From contig NC_060259.1 in NCBI RefSeq assembly GCF_921293095.1, forward strand, positions 25,117,812 through 25,181,811: a DNA stretch of 64,000 nt, in the 5' to 3' direction. Below the pieces are notes generated by a model that saw only the letters and a list, made by a program, of their open reading frames with translations, was not told where the DNA came from and did not search any database. Below, piece after piece: positions 10,029 through 19,264 of the stretch. The position numbers and the translations under genes are program-made. Source of the stretch: Ischnura elegans. Taxonomy: Eukaryota; Arthropoda; Insecta; Odonata; Coenagrionidae. How positions within the stretch are numbered: the stretch's first letter is position 1; each line of letters opens with the position of its first letter.

Positions 10029-10117
10029 GGCTTTCCGGGCCACTGCGCAGACCACTACGCTATCCAGGTTCTTTAATTCTCATGGCAATTATACCGAGGC
10101 TCATGGTACTAGGTGTT
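10029..10117 (-). repeat. SINE fragment, 5' half, inverted arm
   Basis: This 89-base arm is the reverse complement of 10162-10250 with one mismatch. It is the 5' half of the minus-strand SINE whose 3' half is at 4101-4164. Together with the plus-strand unit it formed a near-perfect palindrome before the LINE inserted. The 7-bp LINE target duplication occupies 10029-10035. Confidence 0.9.
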
Positions 10118-10118
10118 A

Positions 10119-10350
10119 CTTTCTCCCTCGCGTTGCCATCCTTGATGGACCGCGAGGGCCTAACACCTAGTACCATCAGCCTCGGTATAATTGCCATGAG
10201 AATTAAAGAACCTGGATAGCGTAGTGGTCTGCGCAGTGGCCCGGAAAGCCAAAGGTCCGTGGTTCGATTCCCGGTCCAGGGGAATTTTTTCTCATGGCAA
10301 TTCTTGTATATTTCACCGCCGTTCACGCGGCAGGTATAGAAATATTTCAC
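10119..10350 (+). repeat. tRNA-headed SINE unit 1
   Basis: The 232-bp unit opens with a short hairpin (CCCTCGCG ... CGCGAGGG) and then carries a tRNA-like head with box A (TAGCGTAGTGG, 10217-10227) and box B (GGTTCGATTCC, 10261-10271). The head begins CCTGGAT and ends GTCCAGG, a seven-base acceptor-stem-like pairing (one G-U). The T-arm pairing is poor, so it is not a functional tRNA gene. The head is itself flanked by ~30-base inverted repeats (core ATTGCCATGAGAA / TTCTCATGGCAAT). It is 99% identical to unit 2. Confidence 0.85.
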
Positions 10351-10415
10351 ATACCGCTTTGCGCGGCTTTAGCGCAGGTTTGAGGCTCTCAACCGGTTGT
10401 GGCTTCTTGGAAGTC

Positions 10416-10647
10416 CTTTCTCCCTCGCGTTGCCATCCTTGATGGACCGCGAGGGCCTAACACCTAGTACCATGAGCCTCGGTATAATTGCCATGAGAAT
10501 TAAAGAACCTGGATAGCGTAGTGGTCTGCGCAGTGGCCCGGAAAGCCAAAGGTCCGTGGTTCAATTCCCGGTCCAGGGGAATTTTTTCTCATGGCAATTC
10601 TTGTATATTTCACCGCCGTTCACGCGGCAGGTATAGAAATATTTCAC
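10416..10647 (+). repeat. tRNA-headed SINE unit 2
   Basis: This is a direct repeat of unit 1 at a period of 297 bases, also 232 bp with no indels. I count two differences: one near 10473 (GAGCC versus CAGCC) and one in box B (GGTTCAATTCC, 10558-10568). A 65-bp GC-rich linker (10351-10415) separates the units. Its 3' end abuts the right-hand 14-bp target duplication. Confidence 0.85.
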
Positions 10648-10661
10648 GAACGTAAACATAT
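10648..10661. repeat. 14-bp target-site duplication, right copy
   Basis: GAACGTAAACATAT is identical to 4087-4100 and marks the right limit of the inserted SINE cluster. Confidence 0.8.
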
Positions 10662-12020
10662 TTTAATTATCTAAGACAATTATGGGTCACTTATAATTAA
10701 AATTTATTATACCTCATCGTTAAAGATGTTAGCCCAATAAGAAGTTATTTATACGACCAGCAGCGAGAATTGATTAATTTATTTCTCATAACGACAACAG
10801 CTACGCCATATACTGGAAGAGGCTAGCAAGGGCGAGGAGTAACAGAAATTAAGGTTCACCTCTCTGTTCACATGTTTTCATCACCATTACACAACGCCGT
10901 GATAGTAAAAATCCTGTTATAAATGCTCTTCGAAGATAAAAAAAATTAACTAGGAAGAGAATGTTTCAAATTGTACAAATCACTGCAATGAGAATTAGCG
11001 GCGACCTACGCTTATCACACCCAAATGCTATTGAAGCTGAAAAAAATAATAAGGAGCTACACTTCCACAACTTCTGCTGTCCTTAAGAATTATAGTGACT
11101 TACCGGCAAACATCTGGAATCATATATATAAGTTGGGGTTTTAAATATTATACTAGCCAAACCCTTCATTAAAAAGTAAGTATTTCATTTGTTTCTGAAA
11201 TTACAAAAATAGAATTATAGAGGTACGTAATAAATAAGGAAAAATTAATACCTCTCGATGTATCTACGAGAAAGGCCTAACAAATAACGGCACGGAAGGC
11301 TCACGTAATCTAAATAATAAATGAAGGTATCTTTTCCGGAAATTCAGCAAATAACGTCTTGGAAGATTTCCTTTCCAAGAATAGATTAGGGAATACCAGA
11401 ATACTAGGGAATAATTGATACCGAAAAATGAAGCTAAATGTCATTCATAACTAGTTCCGGCGTGACCCACAATCACAGATGCATTAAATATTGAACGTCC
11501 ACATCGAAGCAAAATAGATGTAAAAGGAAAAGGCTTTTAAAAATGCTATCTACACACTACTAACTAGTAACGGCACCCAACGATCCAGCAAATTCAAGAC
11601 CTCAATTACTATCTTCTTAAAGAATATATTTCAGAGTAGGCCCTCAGAAACGGAATGTTAAGTAATCTCTTATCTCACTGCTATTGAAATGAAACAGCCC
11701 TAACATTCCTAGCATTTTTATTAGTCGAATAAGGACTACTCATTAGTATTCTGAGGAATAGATACTGAAATTAAGAAAGGTTTCAGGTAATGCAAGTTTT
11801 ATAACAATAAAGGTAATAATTAAGAAGTACTAATTAGAAATATTTTTTTTGTAGAAAATAATAACGTAATTGATTAGAATTTTGGAAGCATTAAAATCAC
11901 AACGGCGAGGCACAAAATAGATAACTTCGCAAAAAGACCATTCATAAACAAGAATAAATGGATAAGTAATAATATCACTTAGGAGAAAGGACAAGAAATT
12001 AATACCAATCAATGTTATAC
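10662..12020. other. Non-coding A+T-rich DNA, no gene seen
   Basis: I see no recognisable domain, repeat ends or splice-bounded open frame in this stretch. The plus strand is A-rich. Confidence 0.35.
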
Positions 12021-12024
12021 TGAA

Positions 12025-12160
12025 GAAATAATTACTTCCCAATATCCACAGTGAGAAAAGCATGGTCTGCACACGACAGCTCTCTACAGCGAAAATTCTC
12101 GATGAATTTTCCTTCGTTCCCCGAATACGTTTCTTGTTTGAGAAAAATACGCGGATATAC
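12025..12160 (+). repeat. Diverged dispersed repeat, copy 1 (partner at 21.7 kb)
   Basis: The stretch aligns by eye with 21680-21810. Shared blocks include AATAATTA, ATCCA-AGTGA, GACAG, TCTAC, TCTCG-TGAATTTTCC and TTAAAGAAAAATA-like sequence. The family is unknown. The ends are undefined, so the real repeat may be longer. Confidence 0.5.
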
Positions 12161-13159
12161 GCTTCTTATCAAAACAGTATAATTCCATCAACCAAATGGC
12201 TTACTTCATACACAAAAACTCGAAATAAATTGCATCGTCAGAAGTCATATTTGCATCATGTGAGATACGAGGGAACAGCTGCATCATAAATGGAAAAGAC
12301 ATAGCAAATTTTATACCATTACGCTTTAATGCGAATTTAGAAAGTGCCTTTTAAATGAATCATTCTAAGTTCCTTTGAAGAAATCAAAAACAAATTCGGA
12401 ATGCTCGCAAATTAAAGCATCAAACATAAAACTTAATATGAATTGAATACAGTCATTCTTCACGTCATCACAAGGCGAGCAAGACTATGCTCCCGAGATT
12501 CCCCCACTTCCAATTGCCACCACTTCAAAGTCTCGCAGAAAACCGTTCTATTTTTCAAAAACGACAAACGCGAAAACGAGAGCAATGACAAAGCACACAG
12601 CTCACTTAATTTGAAACACAAATATTTCCCCAACTCATGATTTTCAATTCCATTCCATTCCACGAACTTCAGGAATTCATCTTGATTAAAGAAACACAAT
12701 TAGTCTACTTCCTTTCAGTTTAATTAAAAAAAGGGGCGAACTCTTCCCCAAAAACTACAAGTAAAAAGTGAAGCGGCTTGAAATGGAAGAATCCTTTCAC
12801 TTTCAAACACTACACGATTGGCGAGTAAAAATACTTCTTAAATACTCGGAGAAAGGAATGGTTTGAGGCTAGACTAGGTAAAACTGCTTCATTTTTAAAT
12901 GGAAACCAAGGGGACTGCGTGGAGGAGGCCCAATTCCATCACATATAAGGCTAATTTCTGTTTCCACTTCGGTCACTTTTTAATCAGCTTTCAATAACGT
13001 CCGCGGCGCGTTGATGAGCACACTTTTTCCCACTATTTTGCAATATCACATTCGTAATTGCGAGGAAAACAATTGGGAAGTTATGAATTTGGTAGATCAC
13101 ATCATCGTGTATATAACTTTCGGTTAACATCCCGAATAAAACCTTATTTCTTCGTAAAA

Positions 13160-13280
13160 TCCGGGTCACTTTGTCCGTCAGCGAAGCGAGTGGCGACTTA
13201 TGTAAACCCATTTAAATGCGCGGTGGGTGGCAACACATTTAAGAGGCCGACTTGATGATCCTCCTTTGTAATATTCGCGA
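13160..13280 (-). repeat. Copy of the unit found at 32.6 kb (inverted)
   Basis: The minus strand of this stretch aligns with plus 32579-32697. Both share CATTTAAATGGGTTTACA, a GTCGCCACTCGCGTCGCTGACGG-like block and the GGATC / AATATTACA ends. At 32.4-32.7 kb the same sequence lies downstream of a hammerhead-like motif, so this is probably a piece of that ribozyme-bearing element family. Confidence 0.65.
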
Positions 13281-13638
13281 TGGAAACTTAGGCACATTTC
13301 ACATGAATGACTTACATTAGACTTATTTTGCCGCGAGCGCTAATGATGCAACTATATACACGGCCTTCAAAATGAAAAGAGAGAGATACCGAAAAAATTT
13401 ACTTATGTCACTAACTCCATTCTCTAAAAAATTTACCCTAAGCAGAGGTCTCGTTTGCCCAGCGTTACCAAGATCAGACCATGATACTGATTGCGGCGCA
13501 ATTTAACCCTGGGCCAGGAGAACAGATTTACTGAGGAATAAACTAAGCGTATTTGTTGCCAAGTCTGTGACAAAATTCTGCATCGATATTCCTTCAACGA
13601 TTTATTTTATGAGATAGATATAGTTTGCTTTCGCTAAC

Positions 13639-14062
13639 CAAGGCTGGGAAAAATACAGGCCAAGGAGTATTTGAAATACAAAAACCGCTCCAAATGTATT
13701 TAAAATGAAAAGTCCTTTGACGTGGATATTTAAAAAAACTAACTACGAAATAGTACTTTTAATCCCTTTTAAAATACATTTGTATGGAAACTAAGAGAAA
13801 CCAAAAAAAAGGTATAACCTGCCTTGGCACATGATGGATAGTTGCAAACATGAAGAAAATGATTCCAACGAAAACGAAGTAATCTGCGAAGCATAATGCT
13901 ACAAAAGTGTTATCAGAGCTACTTCAAAAGTATTTTACAAATTTAATTTTTATTTGAAGAAAATACATTCAGGTCGTCTACTTGAAATGCCAACTACCAA
14001 TTACAAATGTAATTCAAATACTTATTTTAAAATATTTGTACCTTAACTACTGCCCAGCCCTG
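13639..14062 (+). mobile_element. hAT-like MITE with 8-bp target duplication
   Basis: This 424-bp non-autonomous element has imperfect terminal inverted repeats beginning CA(A/G)GGCTGGG and ending GCCCAGCCCTG. It is flanked by TCGCTAAC (13631-13638) and TCACTAAC (14063-14070), a 7-of-8 match to an 8-bp duplication. The interior is A+T-rich, repeats GTATTTGAAATAC-like motifs and has no transposase. A second full copy lies at 46720-47195 and a partial one at 27694-27877. The hAT assignment rests on the 8-bp duplication and CAGGG-type ends. Confidence 0.8.
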
Positions 14063-14699
14063 TCACTAACATTGTAGAAAATACGATACCAAGCAAATTC
14101 AATGTACAGTGTGGTACGATAATAACCTCCCATAAAGGCAAATCAGGCCAATGGGGAAAGTGCTAGATTAACGCGAGGATCTCCAACAGCAGGAAAGCAC
14201 TCACTTAACGCAACGGGAGACAACAAATGCTGAGCTCGCCAATGCCGAGCAGCTCAGCACTTTTCCCGGAAGCAAGCTTTACAAGGGGATTTCGCACACC
14301 ATCCCTTCCGCACACACCGATATTGCGCCCGCATTGTCACAAAGCAAAGTTAGCCAAGTGCAACAGTGACAAGTTCGTATCAGTAAATAATGAGGCATTT
14401 CAACAGGCTTACTAGTATGCATAATTTTCACCTAAATGCTAAATATGCCGGGAGCTACACAAAGCAAAGCAATGACAAGTTCGACGCTTTCTTCATACCT
14501 GCTCTCCCACCCCGTTCGTCTTTTTATTGGCAAAACTTTCTTTCCTTGAAAAACACAATCGGCCAATTCACCAATTTTATTATACTGTCGAAAAATGAAG
14601 AAACCCGTAGTTTTCCGTTTTGCGATAAATCGACCACTTCTCTCGCTATTCGCGTCGAAATATCCACGGTTTTCACCCTTTCACAGATAAGTTGATGAC

Positions 14700-15560
14700 G
14701 TCACCAACTGATGCCGTGCAAGTCACCTCTTCTCAACTATTCCTCGGTCCTGCGCATTGGTCACGCGCAAGAGCATGGCCGCGGCATGCAATGATAATCC
14801 ATCACATACATTATTATTTGTGCGTAAAACAGGATAAAATATCATTGTCATTCATCGGTTAAAATGAGTTTACCTAAATTTACAATTATCGTCGATTACC
14901 AGTCAATCATATATTATTGCCGAGCAAGAAACGCAAGGGAGAGGCAAAGAAAAGGCTCGAAATGTCCTGACTGAATTTGGCCAATATTCCTCAAGTGTCC
15001 TGACAGGCGCTATCGCTTCGCGTCACTGAGGTTACGCCCTGCATTGGAGCCAAAACAATATTTAGAGTTGCTATTAGCGAATTTCAGAGAGGGGCCCCGC
15101 GCCCACTGACCCTTCTCTCCGAAATGAAGTACTATATACGACCATGTCAAGAGGGGAATGCAATAGTCTCCTACTTATTCTGTTCCTCTAAGGGTCCTTC
15201 GAGGATTTCCGCTCACAGACTTCGCCGCTAATGAAGGGTTTAAAGTGATATGGAGAGTCGATGGTTGACTATTCACCAGGACCGTCAATGCGTGGGTGAG
15301 CACAAAGTGCGAGCAATCGAGTTTTCCCAGCCGCACGCATAGCTGCCGTCCGTTAATCAGTGCGCGTCACCCCATGGGCATCCCCGCGTCGCTGGTCGGG
15401 CCGACCTAAAGCAACATCGACCACCACCACTGGAATCGCGTGCTCGACACTTGCTCAACCGGGAGACCTCCAAGCGCCTCGGCCGAGGGCTCGACCGGGC
15501 AAGGCCACGGTGATATTGAACATTCAATTTCGGAATTCGATTGTTTTGTAACATCAACAA
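14700..15560. other. GC-richer segment of unknown nature
   Basis: The stretch is clearly more GC- and CpG-rich than its neighbours, peaking at 15357-15520. Short open frames exist on both strands across the peak, but I recognise no domain and no convincing splice-site pair. It may be an old GC-rich repeat or a regulatory island. Confidence 0.3.
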
Positions 15561-15844
15561 TTGGCGATTACGATAGCTAATACCGGGAAGATATCGGAGC
15601 TAGGTAAAAATACTACGATACATTGCCATAAATATCGTGATGTTTTATCAAGATATATCGCCAGAAAAAAATCGTCCCCGTCGTCAAAGGTAAAAGCTCT
15701 GTGATAGAAATCCCACATATTTTAATGACGAGATATTTACCACTATTTCGATTTGTCGCCCTAGTCTAAACCCGGTAGGCTCTATCGCACAACTAGATCC
15801 CACAATCGACCTCGCTTGGTCCGGGTGTAACACCCTCTTATACG

Positions 15845-15995
15845 CACGCAAGAAGCATGGTTGCTTAGAGTGGGTAGATCGTTAAGCTTCTGACCCAAGG
15901 GACCCGGTTTCAAGTACACGGAGAAGCCTTTGGACACGCCTAACACAAATTCGTGGCAGGGGTAGCCCTGATTACTCTGAATTTGAGAATTCTCT
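15845..15995 (+). repeat. Degenerate tRNA-derived SINE-like repeat
   Basis: Box-A-like sequence (AGTGGGTAGATCGTTAAGC) is followed by a box-B-like sequence (CCGGTTTCAAGTAC) at tRNA-like spacing. A GC-rich body runs to the G-rich stretch near 16000. No second copy was found in the window. Confidence 0.35.
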
Positions 15996-16097
15996 CGCTC
16001 GTGGGGGGAGGGGGGTTAACCTATTACAGAGCCGAATTTGGGGCGATCGTAATGAGTCACTTCGCTCAATTTGATTGAGAACCTATAGAAAAACATA

Positions 16098-16637
16098 CAG
16101 TGGCGAAAATAAAATTTAGCCTTATTGGTTGTCTGTGAATGAGCCACAGTTGCCCTCCCTCTGCTGCGCGTATAGCCCTTTCATCGTTCAGTGATTAACT
16201 GTCGGGAACCAGACACGCATCTTGATCAACTATGGGAGCAAAGGCGTGGTATTCCACCATGGAAAAAGAATTTAGACACTTAGTTTAGTCTCTGGGTAGA
16301 AGAATTGAGGCGCTTTAGAAAAATAAAGGTATACCCACAAAGTAATTAAGCATTAATGCAATTAGAAGAACATTTGTACCTAGCTGATTTGTTTGAGTTT
16401 TTCAAGCATTTCTTTTAGTGGCTCTATTTTTTGACTTGATGATTAGTGATCAGTTTTCTATTTGTTGATTTCATTTTCAAATTATGACTTTTATTTTCAG
16501 AGCCACGCTCTATACTTAATTAAATATATGTAGTGCAATTTACAATGTATTCTAAATATAGATTAAAACACTTTAAATTGTATACATTTTCATATCTCTA
16601 AAGAATACATGGGTAGCTCCATTTTTTACCGCCACTG
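16098..16637. mobile_element. Tc1/mariner-like non-autonomous element
   Basis: The 540-bp stretch is bounded by CAGTGGCG at the left and CGCCACTG at the right, each directly flanked by TA (16096-16097 and 16638-16639). Outside the first eight bases the terminal repeats match only loosely. TA duplication and CAGTG ends fit the Tc1/mariner group. The interior has no transposase frame, so it is a MITE or a deleted copy. Confidence 0.6.
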
Positions 16638-16648
16638 TATGGGCTGGT

Positions 16649-17900
16649 TTAGAAAATACAGTATTCATTTATGCCCTCGCCTTTCCGCCGGTGTGAACTA
16701 ACATCGCATGACATAGTCGCACAGGAAACCATCTCCGACGACGGCAAAAGCATTGCTTGAAGCGGCCCAAACTGAAAATCCAAGATACTCCTTTCCGATC
16801 CACTAAATTCAAGAAAAACAAAGCACGACAAATCAACACAACGAATACCCCCACAAACCCTGCCAGATAACACAATCGCCTCGCCTCCTTCACGCCCATC
16901 CATTTCGAGCTACTGCGTCGAGAGTGCGGATGAACTTGAGGTCATCGTAAGGTCATGCATACATCACTAGATCCTATATGAGTAATTAGAAGTCGACAGA
17001 AACAAATTACCGCCGAGGTCCACTGAGCAGGCGGACAGGAGATATTTTTTATACTTCTACTCGTAAAACGTGAGTTTTAAAACCATAATTTAATGCTGTC
17101 TTCACAAAATTCCTACATTTGAGTAAATTAGCTCTATGGCGGAAGGAATGAATTTTTGAAGACTGAAAAATATGTGATAAAACTGAACTGAACACAAGAA
17201 AAAATTCTTCGCAATTGGAGCATCAAACTTAGACCTTCCACGTTGTATGTCGCAGATAATGATTGAAAATAAAATCTTCACTTCATCATGGAAAATATTT
17301 CCACCAAATTAAAATTTAAAAACTGATCTGGAATGGATATGTTAAACATTTTTTTAATCAAAATTTTAAAAATTCTAAACTAATGGGTTGTCAAAAATCA
17401 TTTACACACACCAAGCTACTGAATTTCGTATTTGGTCACAGCAAATACTATCGTTAAATTTAAATGGTAAAAATAAATCCGTAATGAGGAAAAATCTCGA
17501 AATGGAAAATTTCCACATCACGAAATGGAAAAAATATGAACTGGGACACTATTTCATTGAAAAATACAACAGTTGAGTGGAACCAAATATTGAAAATAAT
17601 ATCCACCGTTTGTGCATTTCAACACGACAGATAAAAATTAGGCCTCAAATATCAACAGGTGATTCAATTATAATCACTAGAAAATAATTACCAAAAAATG
17701 TACGCGCGGGACCGACGGCTTTATGGATATCAAAATTAACTTATTTACAATGAAACTAGTCACGGAATGTCGGCCTGGGAGCAAAAAATGAATCAAATAT
17801 CCAATTACCTCATTTAAATTACCTCATTTAAAATGATCACAAAAAATTCAATTTCTCCAATTTAACAAATGATTATAATAAAATATTCATGTTTCTGGTT
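16649..17900. other. Non-coding DNA, no gene seen
   Basis: Overlapping minus-strand open frames at 16649-16903 reach 84 codons but show no domain. The rest is A+T-rich without recognisable repeats, apart from a short tandem TTACCTCATTTAAA near 17808-17835. Confidence 0.35.
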
Positions 17901-18454
17901 AGTAAAACCACTTGTCTGTTTCCACACACTTTTATTTAAACCGACCATGGTTTCGGCAACTGGTGCCATTATCGCATTGAATTTTTTTCCAAATGCAGCT
18001 TGTTAAAACTTTTGGCTCGCCATTTAGAGTGATTTAATGTGAACAAAAATTCACGATGTTATCACACAGTTTGCTATAGTAAATTTTCATGAACTCTATC
18101 CACACGTGACAGAATCGTAATGAGCTTGAATTGCTCCGAATGCATCTGAACTCAAGTTTAGAAATGAAAACTCACCGGCAGGAACGCGTCTGTTTGGTTA
18201 AATTGAATAAGTGTTCTTTAGAATTGCTTATTTCAGATTACTTGGGGATGATTTGTAAATTCATGTGCTTACTTTGCTCGTCCATAGAGAAACATGAATA
18301 AAAGATAGTGTCCGGCGTGATGCGGTGGAAATCTTTGATATTCAGTTGAGTAAAACCACTTGTCTGTTTCCACACACTTTTATTTAAACCGACCATGGTT
18401 TCGGCAACTGGTGCCATTATCAAGGCACCTTGATAATAGCACCAGTTGCCGAAA
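17901..18454 (-). mobile_element. Penelope/retrozyme-like unit with 73-bp direct repeats
   Basis: An identical 73-bp sequence occurs at 17901-17973 and 18349-18421, giving a 448-bp unit. On the minus strand each copy contains a hammerhead-ribozyme-like 3' half: stem II GGCA...TGCC, then GAAAC, then the palindrome ACCATGGT, then C at the cleavage position, then GGTTTAAATAAAAG. The catalytic CUGANGA box is decayed (TTGATAA or GCGATAA in its place). At the right end the core is duplicated in reverse, so arms 18399-18425 and 18428-18454 form a 27-bp inverted repeat with one mismatch. No protein-coding region is seen. Penelope-like elements and animal retrozymes have this terminal repeat and ribozyme layout. 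Confidence 0.6.
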
Positions 18455-18886
18455 AAGGCAAGTGATCTCACCGCGTTGGAATTTACGGACTTTATGCGCA
18501 CTCGCACGTGATTCCGCAAATATATTCCCCGTATGAGATGGTGGTAGGAATAACTTGACACATTAGAATAGCTAGAAATCCTGATCAGTCAAACCTCGCC
18601 TCATTAAAAAATGGTTAATGAACATTTGCGCTCTCCTCGGTTACCACTTCTTCATCTTTTCTCTTTTACATTCACATACACAGCGGCGATCTTATTTAAA
18701 CACATGCAGTGACAACCCATTCCTTGTCCTTACTTTCCAAAAATAAAAACCCGCCCCTACTCACAAATGGTCTTTCCCCTACCCTCACAACTCCGCCACG
18801 TACCCAGAACAACTGAAATGCGTGATAAGACTCTGAATATTACCAGATGACGATAAAATGCATCGAAACAGGTCTCAATTAACATA

Positions 18887-19264
18887 AAGGGTGAAGAATA
18901 ATTGTGTCACGAAATTTTAACCCTGGATTGCTGATGTCAGTAGGAACCAAAATTAGCAATGATCTTTAGGACGAAAAATTTCTAAACTACATAAACTTTT
19001 AGCCAAGCGTTCCCATTGGCCACGAGTTTGCCCTGTTGCCGGATGCTATGAACATAGGCAAAGTCAGGCAAAGCATTCGAAATCATGAGTTGTCCAGAGC
19101 AACCCGCAACAGGGAAAACTCGCGGCCAATATGAACATTTGGCTCAAAGTTTCTGTAGCTTAAAAATGGTGCGTTTCCGACATGAACATCATCTGTAATT
19201 TTGGTTCCTACCGACATCATCTATCCAAGGTTAAAATTTCGTGACAACATTTTTCCCTACCCTG
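18887..19264. mobile_element. Foldback MITE with long inverted arms
   Basis: The 378-bp element is almost entirely an inverted repeat. It begins AAGGGTGAAGAATAATTGTG and ends with the complementary CACAAC...CTACCCTG-type sequence. Arms share GTCACGAAATTTTAACC and GTAGGAACCAAAATTA, and inner arms share CGAGTTT-CCCTGTTGC. The flanks carry ACATA/TACATA on either side, a possible short target duplication. No transposase frame is present. The superfamily is uncertain. Confidence 0.75.

Noticed and set aside
10211..10280. A functional tRNA gene
   Set aside because: Boxes A and B and the acceptor pairing are present, but the T-arm pairs poorly and the sequence repeats as part of a 232-bp mobile unit. 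It is a SINE head.
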